NCBI GenBank assembly: GCA_020746105.1
Contig: CM036629.1
Coordinates: 10,308,001-10,372,000, forward strand
Origin: Trogon surrucura
Taxonomy: Eukaryota; Chordata; Aves; Trogoniformes; Trogonidae
DNA length: 64,000 nucleotides
Reading direction: 5' to 3'
The position numbers and the translations under genes are program-made. This document shows positions 1 to 12,500 of the stretch, piece by piece (position 1 is the stretch's first letter; each line of letters opens with the position of its first letter). Below the pieces are notes generated by a model that ran no database searches, was not told where the DNA came from, and worked only from the letters and a program-made list of their open reading frames with translations.

Positions 1-2282
1 GCTTACAAGTTATTTTAGGTCAATATGAAATACAAAAATCAATTCGTTGTGATACTGCCTTTGATGAGTTAGTGGCCTTCCATAGCAATCATTTCCTAGG
101 CCTACTTGACAGTTTTTGATAGTACACTTTTATCCTAAGGTCCTTTGTAGACTTTTGAATGCCCGTTGCCTATGGATATAGCTTTTTCTTTGATGAACAG
201 AATCCGTAGAGATTTACTGCTTGTGCGTATGAGCTGTTTACACTGAAGAAAAATTCATTGATCTTAGGTATGATGTTAGTGCTCAGATCATTAAGTGGTA
301 TAAAAAGCATGGTTAGATAAAAAATGATAGCAATGCACCGAACTAAATTAGCTATGGATCTCCTTTGTCAAATATAAATTCTGCATGAAGCACAACTCTC
401 CCTTTACAATTTATTTTGCAGTCCAGGTACTGAGAGTGTGAATAGTGGGGCTTTTCTTTGTGGTGACTTAACAGAATCTGATAGGATTGGAGGTGGGATT
501 TGTGAAGTAACCAACACTGCTGATCCAGTCTGAGTTTATATCTAAGCATTTAAAAATGAAGTAAACCAAGGAAATTCTCAGAGCGTACTTGCAATGTAAC
601 AAAATAGAAACAGGCCCTTTGGATATTTCCTACTTGTGTGTTCAGCAAAATGCCTTCAGCTAAGTTTTCCCGTTGAAAAATTCAGACCCATTAGTCATAT
701 TTGTAATTAAAAACTCCTCACCTTTGATATTCTAAAAGAAGTAATTTATTTCTTACTTCTTTGTTATTTTTTCTCAGTTTATTTTGCTTATTTTTTGGCT
801 GTAAGAGGTTGTTGGGAAAGGTAAAAATTTAAAGAGAACTTGAGGAATTGCTATATTCCTTCTACTATTAGAAAAGTGAAAATGTTTTTTGTAAATCAGG
901 CAAAGATGTAGTTTTTATTTTTAATTTCCTTTGTTTTGTTTTAAGTTTGGTCAGACAATTTTTTCTTCTTTATAGGGAGTAAAATCTCTTTTAATGAAGA
1001 GGAAGAAAGGTAGTTTATGTTTGGTTTTTTTTATGCATGGAACATGTTTGACATCAGAGTAGGTTAGATAGTGTGCTTTAAAATTTAAGAACCAGAAAGT
1101 AATTGTGAAGAAAATGAAATTTTTGTAAGGAAAAATTATGTTTTCATGTGTTCAGCAATTTTTTGTATTCCGTGTGTTTGAAACAAACTGAAAATATTAA
1201 GCTCTTAGCACTGTTTGGATAGATAATACTCTCTGTTACAGAACTTCAGCAGAGACAATAGACTCATGACAAGGCTGATTTTGACCTGTTCATGCTCTTA
1301 TTGATGCGTTAGTGGTTATGCCAGTAGCAAGTCTGGAAAGAATTTCAGTTGTCCTAAATACAGATATTAAGTAATTTATGACTTTTCTACCTGCTTTGAT
1401 CTACTAAAACAAGAAAACAAAAGAAAACACCAGGATTTTGGTTTTTTTTTTTGGTGAAAGCTATTAAAAGTTAAAATTTATTCTTGGCATAAAACATAGC
1501 TACAGTCTTTTTCCACAATAAGGGAACATCTGCTTGGTTTAAAACCTTGTGCTTCACCAGAACTTCAAGGCACTACCTGTAGTAAAAACCCAAAAATTAA
1601 AGTAATGAAGCATAAACATCAATGCATATGAAATGCAGTAAAAAAGATGTAACAAGCCTTTTTAATTTTTATTGCAAAAATATGTCCCATTTTCTTTTGT
1701 CCTGTGAGTGTAAGTAGTAAGCATTTGAGTAAAGATGTCTAAGAACATATCTAAGAGCTGACTGAGTATCAGGTGTGCTTAGTACCAAACACTTTGGCTC
1801 TAAGAGCTGTTGTAAGTAGGTCTATTGATGTTGGCTGTTTTTGTATTTTACTGTAGGATTCTACTTTTCCAAAGAGGAATAATTAGAATGACTTCAATAC
1901 ATTCGTGTCCGGTTTTTCCTTATCTTGCTTTCCAGTGTTTTCATTTATGATTGGCTGTTACTTTAGAATTCACTCTCGTATCTTATTTCCTGCTTTATAC
2001 GTGTTGTACAAAATATCTGAAGCCCACAGAGTGCAGTCAGCTATCTCTGCTTCTTACTGTTTTGTGTCTTTGGTTTCAAAATGGTACAACTGTGAAGAAA
2101 CTTGCTTGTTTGCTTTATTGTGTATCTGGAGATTCAGAGGAAAAAAGAAAAAAAATTGCTGATGATCCTGTATTTATTTATTTATTTCAAGCATATCTTA
2201 GGAGGTTTCTACCTTATTGAAATACGAAGTGCTCTGGAAAAACATTTTTAAAAATGCACCAGATTTAGCTGAATATAGTCTT
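1..2282. other. AT-rich non-coding stretch, no gene seen
   Basis: No open frame here is long or recognisable as protein; the best are under 90 codons and hydrophobic because of T-rich sequence. Many short T and A runs occur (for example around 1450 and 2145). A short TTTA run lies near 2171-2188. No tRNA, rRNA or repeat family was recognised. This fits intergenic or intronic bird DNA. Confidence 0.6.
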
Positions 2283-2490
2283 AGAGTCCTAGAACAGCTT
2301 AGGTTGAAATTAACATCTAGAGGTCTTCTAATCCAAACCCCTTTTCAAAAATGGATTAACTGGACCAAGCTGCTCAGGGCCTTGTCCAGTCAGGTTTGAG
2401 CTACTCCAAGGTCAGATATTCCACAGCATCTCTATGGCTCTGTTTCAGTGTTGAACTACCTTCAGATTCCCAGTGAGATCTTTCTTTGGA
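2283..2490 (-). mobile_element. Old CR1 LINE fragment, 3' end
   Basis: On the plus strand this reads as the reverse complement of a CR1 3' end. The stretch around 2315-2345 (TCTAGAGGTC followed by a variant of the usual TAGTCCAACCCC) and 2370-2395 (CTCAGGGCCTTGTCCAGTC) are diagnostic CR1 phrases. They are followed by the 'ccaaggtcagatattccacagc' region typical of the end of the polymerase frame. Many substitutions against the family pattern, and no surviving reading frame, make it an ancient copy, clearly older than those at 25.3, 44.6 and 54.9 kb. The right boundary is uncertain: similarity fades after about 2490, and weaker similarity may continue. Confidence 0.8.
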
Positions 2491-5400
2491 AATACCTGGT
2501 ATAGCAGAGAACCTACACTTGCTGTCTCCTCAGTGATCTCTGTTAGGAAGTTGTCATCAATGCATCCCAGGATCCAGAGCACCTCCTTGCTCACTGGTGC
2601 CCTGCTCTGTTGTTGCCTTTCCAGCAGGTACAAGGATGGATAAAGTATCACGTGAGAACCATGGCCTGAAAATGTGAGGCTTCTTCCAGTTGTCTGAAAA
2701 GGTCTTCATCTGCTTTTTCCTCCTGCTCAGGCAGGACACTTCTCTCTTTTGTAACAGTAAACAGAATTTCCCTGGAGAATGTGTGTTCTTGTCTTCAGAT
2801 TATCTGCCAGGAACTAAACACACCACTTATATCAGAGGTCAACAGATCAAAATGCTTACTAGTTCATATTATTCTTATTACAAGGGCAGCCAAAACCTAG
2901 TCCATTTATGCAAAACAGTAATACAACTCTTGTAAGGACATTTGTGTGGATTTTTCTGTTTGTAGGACCGATTAATTAACTTTCTTTATTCTAGATTCCT
3001 CTACATTTCCCACTGTCTGGTTCTGTCTAAAGCACCTGCCACTGCATTTTTTAGTTTCCTCCCTTTTGCTATTATTTAATACTGCTATGATGGTTACTAA
3101 TATGTATGCTAATGAGGTCTTGCGTGACATCATTTGTTTTCACTTTTGGCAGCAGAGCAGATGTTTTGGACTAGCAGTTTTACTCTTGGGCATGCAGTAC
3201 AGTAAAGGGGAAAAGTGTATTGAAGGTATGCATCTTCAAAGTTAAAGTAACTTTTTAGATCATTCACTGTTGCCTTATAGATTATTGACTTTTTAGAGAA
3301 TGACAGAGGGGAAGAAAAAAATTACTGAGCTAAAATAAAAAGAGGAAGGGTCGTGTCTGGAATGTGTTCAGATCTGGTAGAAGCAAAAGCTTCTAGTGAA
3401 TGAGGCTGCCCAGGCATAGAAGAGAGTAGAAAAATTGAGGGAAATTCTCAGTATGTGTGAAGGTATTTAAGGATTAGGTGATTAATTCAGCAATAAAGAA
3501 AACATTTAAACTGTCTGCACTTGAAGGTGCCAAAGGGAAGGCCTATTCTTTGTGAATTTATGTTTTCTGAGTGGGTTTGGATGATGAGTTTGTATCATGT
3601 TTAAGGGCCATCTGACACAGCAAAGCATGAGGTGAGGGATAAAGCAAAGATACTCGGTGACTGTGTCTTTTGATGCCATGGGTTTTAAATTAGTGTGAAA
3701 CTATGCACACAGCTTTGTCATTGAAATCCTGAGCTCCAGTGGGAGGGAATCTTTTATCTACTCCATATACAGTATCAGTAGTAAAAACAGTGGTATGATG
3801 GCTATTGCTTTTGATTCTAGTCAGACTTTACAGGTTCTTCATACAGTGAAGACACAAGCAAGTCCACTGGCTCAAGCGTCTTTTAATTGGGAGGCTAAGA
3901 AAGAAAAAAATAGAAAGTTTTACTGTATTTTAAAACAATTGTTAAGTTCTGCTATTTTTCATCTGTTCTATCTGTGGAGAACATTAATCTACAGTTTATT
4001 ACACAAATGAAGTAACTGTATTAAAACATTTTCAGATTAATTTCTAGCACACTTTCAATCTTTTCTGTAGTATTGTGATGATCCTCCATCAGATGGTGCT
4101 ATTAGGATTTAAGATGAATGCTTAATCTGGTTTGCACGTTTGAAAACTGTCAGCTTGTCACCCTGTTTGTCATTTTCTATTTTAATTTAATTAGTGGAGC
4201 TTTATGGAAAGTTTTTATACTGTTCATACAGTGAAGAAGGCTGTGTATGAACATACGGTAAATTTCAATTCGCTACTGATTTGAACATATACCTCTCAAC
4301 AGCTTTTATTAATATTGTGGAAGATGCAATAAATTTTCATCTTAAGTCTTACCAGTTCTACAAAATCACACACTGCCCTCCTCAATGTCAAGGATTTACA
4401 CAAGTATTCCTGAAAGCTACCTCTGCTGTTCACAGCTGCATGTGATATTCAGGTAATGGTTAAAATAAGAGGATGTCGTTTAGGATGCAGCAAGTACAAA
4501 ATGGTAACAGTTGCCTTCCCTGTTCAGCAGTGGCTTCCAGTTTGCTTCCAGGTACAATGAGTACATAAATGATTTGATCTCTGACCAGAGTACCTCACAA
4601 GGAACTTCTTCCTCATGTACCCTTATGATAGCTGGAAGAGTAAGAACGGTTGGTGCATTTCCCTTGTAACCCCCTATATTTGTATCTGGATGCTCATTTC
4701 AAAAATGAAAGTATGTTTCTGAAATATAGTTATAAACTTGCAAAGATTGAGAGGTCTGTGACTTTCAGAGTACAGCACAGGACCTGCTTGTTTTTGGCAT
4801 CTTTTGGATAATGGTGATAGAACAATGCTAAATGAAACTTGTCTTGGTTTGCATTGGTAAAATTGTTGTTATACTTTATGTGTTGTATTTTAACAATGAC
4901 ATAAATCTTGTTGATGAGAACTTTTTTATAAATTGTGAACAAAAAGAGTTACCAATGCACCAATGTAGTTTCCTGCTTCCAGTGAGGTTAATATGAAACT
5001 TCTTGCTAATCCTAATAGGAAAATGAATCACACCTTAAGAAAAGCTGAGATATGGGGTCTTCGATCTCAATTTTTTAGAATAACTTTTACAACAGAAGAA
5101 AGTAAATAATTACAAAGCTGTATAAGTCAGAAACTTTGAAATATGCAAGGTTAATAATTTTCCTTGTCTTTGGGATACTAATTACAGTTCCACCCAGGTA
5201 CTAAATAATGTTACGGCTTTTGACTGAATTTGTGTTTTTTAAAGGGAAAAGTACAAAATGTTTCTCATGGTTTAATCTTGTTATGGTAAAAAAAAATAAT
5301 TGCAGAGTAGTTAAAAAACTATCAGCTTCAGTAGTTCTTCTTAAAGGCTGAAAATTTCACATGTGGAGAACAGAAGGTAGCTCTGCTATAGGTATTGTGT

Positions 5401-5524
5401 TTCTTTCTTGGCCTCCACTTGGGAGATACTGATGGAACAGTAATCAAAATCTAGAAACAGTATAGCTAGAAAAATAATAATAATTTTATTTGTTTTCTGT
5501 CTGGTCTGGTTTGTTTTTTGGTGG
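2491..5524. other. Non-coding stretch, no gene seen
   Basis: Only short chance open frames (81 codons at most, 2690-2935). An imperfect inverted repeat built from TGTTCATACAG and CTGTGTATGAACA lies at 4221-4253, with a 2-base bulge. I see no other repeat or RNA gene. Confidence 0.55.
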
Positions 5525-5539
5525 TTTTTTTTTTTTTTT
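5525..5539. repeat. Poly-T tract
   Basis: An uninterrupted run of about 15 T embedded in TG-rich sequence. It could be a worn homopolymer or the reverse complement of a poly-A tail. No retrosequence is recognisable beside it. Confidence 0.8.
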
Positions 5540-6505
5540 AAATTTAAGGATCATGCTACCACATAAACCCATGTAATTTTGTTTTTCCTGATCTCTGTTT
5601 TTTTTGAGAGCTTGGGCAAAACTGCAACTGATACGTAATGTGTAAAGCTTGGCTTAGTCTTTTCAAGAATGAGTCAAACCCTGATTTTCTTGGGATTTCT
5701 GTCATGGGATTTTGAATGTTGATGCACATGTGGAATGTCTTGCATTAAAATGTTTCACTTTGCAGCTAAAAATTCAGAAAACAAATAGTGTTTTCAATAT
5801 ATGCTTCAATATATTTAGATTCCTAAAAGATATAGGGGTGACTTGAGCCTCATTTCAAGAAATCATTATGGAAATCGAGAGAGCCTGTGTATCGTTAAAC
5901 TGTGAATTACTGTGTCTGTGCAGAGGAGCTGTGGAAGAAGTGAAACATCCTTCCCAAATTTGTATTTAGAGACAGGCCCATGCTGTGTGTTTTCCCCCAT
6001 TATGTTGGAGGTGCTTGTCATCATTTCCTTGCAGAGGATGTTGAGTTATTTCAAGAACAAGAGTATAGTAAAAAAAAAAAGCGAACTGAAACCCAGCAAT
6101 TTATTTATCACATGAATTAGTGAAGTGATGTGAGTCATGAAAAGTATGGTGATGCTAAAAAGCAGCTTTCAGATAGCAGTGTGAGATATAGTTGTGTGGA
6201 GGTGATTTTTGGGAGCATCCACTTTTATGGCATATTATGGCACAGTGGGTATCTTTATAGACCGTGGCTGCACAGCACAGACACACTAGTCTGCTGTGAA
6301 CAGGAGGCTTTAAGGGGTTCATTGGAAAGGCTTTCTTTGATTTTTGCACAGCTCTCAAAAGAAAATATTTTGATGGTGTTCAAGTGCTATCCTTGCTGGG
6401 CAAATTAAAATTCTTGTGTGGAGATTGAGTGGTGCAGCTTAGATTAGTATCTTAGGGAAGGAGGAACATATTATCGTCTTCCACAGTCTAATGCCTTTAT
6501 CTGAG
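5540..6505. other. Non-coding stretch, no gene seen
   Basis: Contains two short open frames (5912-6115 and 6130-6408) with no recognisable domain and composition like their surroundings. I regard them as chance. Confidence 0.5.
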
Positions 6506-6535
6506 CCAGCAGTTCATGATGCTGTGAACTGCTGG
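6506..6535. repeat. Perfect 11-bp inverted repeat, 8-nt loop
   Basis: Arms CCAGCAGTTCA (6506-6516) and TGAACTGCTGG (6525-6535) are exact reverse complements around the loop TGATGCTG. RNA copied from either strand could form a short stem-loop. The stem is too short for a normal microRNA precursor and no T-run follows it, so a biological role is unproven. Confidence 0.85.
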
Positions 6536-7122
6536 ATTCAAGTGACCTTTCCCAGTGATATTCATAGCAAGTGGAAAGAATAACAAGTACACACACAAAG
6601 CTGCTCTGAATCTCCTCCCCTCCCCTTTTATATTATTGCTTCATTATATTTAAAGACTTCTTGAAACAATGTCTGCTACCAATATTTCTGTGGTATCTCA
6701 CCAATGGACGTGATCTCATTGTAGCTAGAAAGACAGAAAAAAGGCTGTCTCTGCACTATTATGGGAAAATGCTGCTTTTTTTGTGTTCCTCTGGGATACA
6801 AATTTGTATTGTATTGCCACAGTGAGCACACTGCATTAATACTATATAAAGTCATTGTCTGGGAGGATACTGTGTCAAAATTTAATTCTGTAACTACTGC
6901 TTCAGTTTCACTCAGATTAATTAATTTCTCTGAATTCTGATCCACATGCTTCTTGTTGGATCCATAAGAATCAGAGAGAGTCCCGAGAACAACTGCCACT
7001 GAATCAGCAGGTCTGCTCTTAGATAAAAATCATGTAGATTCTCAAGACTTCTTATCCTTGGCTGAAATGGATTGTATATGAATTAGGGGTATAAAATGCA
7101 CCTTTTTTGGTACGTGAATCTT
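6536..7122. other. Non-coding stretch, chance ORF only
   Basis: The minus strand is open for 107 codons (6676-6999). The translation is Asn/Ser/Thr-rich without hydrophobic segments or known motifs, and an open frame of this size is expected by chance in 64 kb of AT-rich DNA. No splice-site pair was seen that would frame it as an exon. Confidence 0.45.
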
Positions 7123-7150
7123 TTATATATATATATATATATGTATGTAT
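7123..7150. repeat. (TA)n microsatellite
   Basis: About nine TA dinucleotides are followed by a short TATG-type run (TGTATGTATA). A simple repeat of this size is likely to vary in length between individuals. Confidence 0.9.
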
Positions 7151-9238
7151 AGCTTCTCTGCTTATTTAGATGAAAAGGTAAATTGCCAGTGTGATTTTTT
7201 TTTTTTTAATGGGTTTAGGTATTCCAGTTTGTTGAATGCTGATGCATATTTCATCCATGCTCCAATTATGTTTGTTGCAGGATGAAGCAACTCGGAAATG
7301 CTTTACTGATATGGTGCGGCTTCTGTGCAAGCATTTGGCAGTATAATCACTGATTACTTGGTCTGCCTGGTTTTTATAGGAATTTACATAAAGCAGAAAA
7401 CTTTATTACACTAACCTGAGTAAAGTCAATTATCTCAATATTTCTAATCTTTGTATGCAGGCTTTCTGAACAAAAAAAAGTCTGACAGGCTCACGGTTTT
7501 AGAGCTAGCATATCTAGAGAAAATTAAAACCTTGCTAGATGACTTCTATAATAAATTTATAAAGACTTACTAAAACAATTTCAGCAAGTGATAAGCCGGT
7601 AGTAATACAGAACACTTACTGGTTGTTAAAAGTCAAACCTTATAAATTGCATAGTTATTGTAGTGGCAGCTGAAGGAAGTGTTTACCACAACATTTTCTT
7701 GCAAGCATTATGCCACATTTTCTGTGGTTTTGATTATTGTATCTTATTACTCTTTTATGGGAAATCCTGATAGTTGGAGACGTTAACCTGACACAATCTA
7801 CGGAGTCACAAATCTGTGATCTTCTGATAAGGTACAAAAAAACGTGAAATAAACCCTAAAGACAAGTACTGCCCTTGGTACATGACTGACTGAAAGATTC
7901 TTGAAAGAAATCTCTACTCTGCACTGACTGACTTTTATATTTATCAACACAGTCTGACAGGGGTGACCCAATTACAAGAACTGGTCACATTCAACTTTTT
8001 GCTGAGTGTCATTTCAGTCAGGCTGGGACAGTTCCCTTAAGATATAATGACAGCTATTATCAAAATCTGCATGGGAGTAAATTTTTAGTTTGCTACCTTG
8101 GTGGTTCTGAGATCACCTGACCTTTTTGTTTCAGAATTTGTCACTTGTTTAAGAAGTGTCAGATGGTAATCCTTCATGTGCTGAAGTGATGGTAACATTG
8201 GAGTCCATGAGTCTTGCTTAGCCAGCCTCTGGCAGTATCTTGAACTGCGGAACTGGAGGGTGTATTGAGTTGGTCGTTATAAGTAGTGTCCAAGCTTAGT
8301 CAAAGAGTTCTGGACTGGCTGAATTCAGAATCCATTGAGGAGAAGTAAACATGGAAATTGAAAATGCGGTGGTTTTTAGGGAAATTGTTCAATAAAGTTG
8401 TGATTTCAACATATAGCAAAATCCTACGATTCTCAAGTGTATATTGCTTTTTTGGTTTGCGTTCTCCTCCATTGCAGTACTAACCATTTCTTTTCATTTT
8501 TGTTTTTCATTTGGTTTGTTAACCTTGTTAAAGCTAAATAAAGTCTTGCTAACTTTTTTGAAGTTTTTGAAAGAATATTCAAAGGAAGTGAGACTGGAGC
8601 TGAAACCCTTTCTTTTTTCCCCACTTAAAAACACAAACACAAGCACCTTTATATGCTATCATTGATCTATTAAGAAGTCATTAAGCTTTCAAGTAATCCT
8701 TATCTACATAACATATTTTAGAAATAAAAGCCTGGTTGGCAAATTGCTGTTAGACGTTGTTGCTATTTTTAAGTTGGCTGACAAAAACTCATTCTGTATT
8801 AAAGGTGAAGATAAATGAAACCAAATATACTGTACTAATGGCGGTAGTGGGTTCTGCTAAAACAGTCCTCGGGACCATGAGTGAGATCCGTAGGTGGTGT
8901 CAGTGGTTCTTGGCCATGATGGGGTTTTGTTAACTTACTCCACCTGGCATGGCTGTGTCTGGCCCTAGACTGGAATACAGGATACTGAGTAAGAAGCCAA
9001 GTCTTGCTGCCTTCCTGTGTCCTGTTGAGCTCTACTGTGTTATGGGGTTGTCCAATGCAAATTTGAAGCAAATGGCAAAGTAAATCAAACACAGCAGTTT
9101 TTGTGCACGGGGGAGTGAGGGGAGAGACACGGTGCAGAGTTCTGTCTGGATCTCAGTAAAAGACCTGACAGCAGATGTCTTCATAAGACAACTACTTCAA
9201 TAAGACAAGTAAAAAGGGGAAAATAGTTACCGAGTAAA
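7151..9238. other. Non-coding stretch, no gene seen
   Basis: AT-rich with T runs (7195-7207). The minus-strand frame at 8835-9092 (85 codons) has no recognisable motif. From about 8850 the GC content starts to rise towards the GC-rich patch that follows. No repeat family recognised. Confidence 0.5.
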
Positions 9239-9545
9239 TCATAAAGTCCCTTTAGATGTTGGACACCCTGTATTCATGTAGCATTGCGTGGAGGCTGGGT
9301 GGATTTCCCACAGTGTGCTTGCAGTTGGAGGAGAGTGTCTGGCTGCACTTCCAGACGAACCAGAGTGGGGGTGCAGTGGTGGTGCAGTGGGTGCTGCCCA
9401 TGGACTTCTCTCTGCAGTGAGCTGGTGGGGGTGGTCCTGCTGCCCAAGGGCCCGCACTGCCGGGCGCAGGGCTGCAGACCACGTCGGATGGGCAGCACAG
9501 CACAATCCTGCGCCTGCTCAGGTGGACTGTTAGGTGAATCACTAA
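9239..9545. other. Isolated GC-rich patch, unassigned
   Basis: About 300 bp of clearly higher GC than the flanks, with several CpGs clustered near 9448-9515 and G-rich short repeats (GTGGTGCAGTGG type) near 9370-9395. Four or more reading frames on both strands stay open for 74-96 codons. That is the usual effect of few A/T-rich stop codons, not evidence for several genes. It could be a fragment of an old LTR element, a small CpG-rich regulatory element or an exon of a non-coding RNA. I cannot decide between these from sequence alone, and I recognise no protein in any frame. Confidence 0.5.
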
Positions 9546-12500
9546 CTCCTAAATGTTCAGTGTTTTCTTAGTTGGGGTCAATGCAGTGGTTTTATAGAGA
9601 AGTTCAGCAACTCCATCTAAAGTATATTTGGTTCATTTATTTATAAATGAGGCAATTTTTATTTCTGAATTCATTGTGTTTGAATTCATTTCTGTGTCAA
9701 AACCACGGGTGTACATCAACAAAATTTGTAGAAGTTCGTGGCTAATATACTTCAGTTAATATATCACACCAGCATTATTTTGTACAGAGTTTTTAGTAAT
9801 GTGTATAGATGGCTTATGTTCAAATCATAGTGAAATACATCAGGGTGTTTTCTTCTAGGAAATTTTCCTGCTTCTCACAGTAATCGTGCAGCTGTAATAC
9901 ATAGTTGTAATTTACTTTTGGAAAGAAGATGTTTTTAGAACCATCCATTCATGTTCTGACAGGGGGATGTCACTTCAAATTTAATATTAAAAGTAGAAGT
10001 ATTCTGAAAAAAAACAGTAGAAATACAGGTTACCTGTAGTGAAAATAATTGAAGATGGAATGAGGCAGGATGAAGACAGAAAAGATCTAGTGCAATGAAA
10101 AAACTGAGACTGAAAGTGTCCATCTACCTCAATAAAAGCACAAAACATTGCATCTTTCTGGATGGATCAGGTATTATGAAGAATTTCATAGAAGTTCATA
10201 GCATAGCAGAAATTTGAGCTAAATCTAATATTAAAGGAATTATCAGTTGAAATTGTTTTCATGGTCAATGACAGTGAAATGCTAACTCCATGATTTAATT
10301 TTATGTTCACACAGAGTGCCTAGCTGTACCCCAGAGGTACAAACCTGGCATAAATTTCAAGGTAATAGACCATTGAACAGTGGTAAGTTCATCTGCAAGA
10401 TGTGGGTTGGAAAGAAGGTGGCCCATGTGGTGTGTTTTTTAATAACTACATGAATATTTGGTTTAGTTTGAATCTCTTTCTTATTTGCGCTCACAGGACA
10501 TGTACTCAGAAATTTAGTATCCAATTCTTTTCATTCCCAAGAAATTCTATATTGTCAGAATAATTTTTTCGGTGTGAAAATAACATTGAGAGGCAGGCTT
10601 TGAAAGTGGAGAACTTTCTGCACTTTCCAATGTCTTGTTCCACATATCATGAATTATTTAGATAATTTACATATTAAGTTATCTTTAGTTTTAAATATTT
10701 AATACTTGTAGTAATTTGTGAGGAACTTTCTTTTTCATAAATTGCTTGTAAATTGCAGTATATCTATGTGTGAATACGTATGTTTAAGAAATACTGGTGA
10801 GGTTATCTTCATGTAGTAATAACAGCTATTCAGTTGCATTCTGTATTCTGATCTGTAACGTGCGATTGATTCATTTGTACCATTTTCTATGCTCATTATT
10901 ATCTCTACCACAAAATCACTTATCAGATTTTTAATTATCTGCAATATTGTGTGAGTCATGAAAGATGCTTCTCAGCGTATAGAACTATTTCAGTGCTCAA
11001 TGATCTGATCATTTCTTCTCATCATGAGAAGGTGCATTGTAAACTGCTAAACAAAGACTCAACAGTGTCTCACAAAGGCACGTGACCACACTTTATTGAA
11101 CATTGTGCATGCTGAAATTATAATAACCCCTTAGCCTGGCATACTATGTAATGAGAACAGGCTACTGAGATAGAATATCCCTTTGTATTATAAACTGTGC
11201 TTAAAATCGGGATTGGTGATGCATTAAGACGTGCTTTCTGGGATTTCACAGTTATGACAGATTTCAAGCATTATAATATAGCTCTTTTTTTTTTTCTGCT
11301 TGCCCGTATATAACCTCTCAGATTTCTTATTCATGTGCTTAAGATAAAGATTATATAGGTGCAGTGCTGCTTGACTTCACCACAGTTGTGCTTGAAATTT
11401 GTAACTTAAGTGAACAGATGCATGATTTTTACGAGTAACTTGCTTGTATGTTTTTACTAACAGTTATTTTAGATCCTGGTGGCCACTAACTAAATTTTTA
11501 ATGTGATCAAGATTACAGGAACAACAAAAGCATGTGAAAAAATCAGCTACTTATTATTCAGTTGAAAAAGTGCAGATAGTAGATTAGACCAATTTGACAG
11601 CTTTGACAAAGGCCAAATTTGTTTAGGGCTGACACGTGTCTCTCAAAATCCTGTGAGCCTCGTTTGAGACCAACAGGTAAGGGCAAATGCTGTTTCTTCG
11701 GCCATAGGACCTCTTTGAGCTATAAAGCCATTATACTTTAAAAGAGGAATATCGGAATTCATCAGAGCTCCCGTGACCTGAAGCGTTAGGTCTTGTGGAG
11801 GATCTGTTTTTTTCCAGTACACAAGGATTGCACTGAACAGAAGTAAGGAATGCAGTAAATACATGATCCCATCAGATGACTAAAGATTAGCCTAATAAAT
11901 TTAAGATCTGTCTCAACTTCACACAAGTATAGTAATCATAGAATAATTTGCAATAAGCAACTGATGAGGTGGTGTCATTGATTTGTTGACCTAGTTCGTT
12001 GTAGATTTTGACAAACTTTCCTTAAAAAATTAAAAATAAAAATTTAAGAAACCTCCACCAAACTCCTCAAGTTTTTTAGTTATGAGTTGCTTATCTTTCT
12101 CATTTCAAAGCAACTCTTCATTTGAAAATGTTGTTTTATTACGCAACATATTGAAATAATAAAAATTGGTCATATTGAAAGGCAAATTTTGATACTGGCA
12201 ATTTTGAAAGGTTTGAAAAACTGAAGAACTAGGAAATGATTTTATGTTGAAAACCATTTTTGAGTACCCTGATTGCAAAGATGAAAACTGAGCAGGCTAC
12301 CTAAAGCAAGTGATTTCCTAGCAAATTTATTGGAATAGTTAAATCTAGCATGTCAGGATAATTGTGGTGGCTAACAATATTTTAAAATGAAGTACCAAAG
12401 AGCATTAAACCTTTAGACTTTCAGGCCAGCTCCTGAAAGTCATATTGTGGGTGTGTCAGAGAATGAGACAGTCCGGAACTCGTGAATTGGTCTCTGAAGT

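Noticed and set aside
6676..6999. 107-codon minus-strand frame
   Set aside because: No motif, no flanking splice signals, length within chance.
9239..9571. Several overlapping 74-96-codon frames on both strands
   Set aside because: Frames on both strands at once are an effect of local GC content; none is recognisable.
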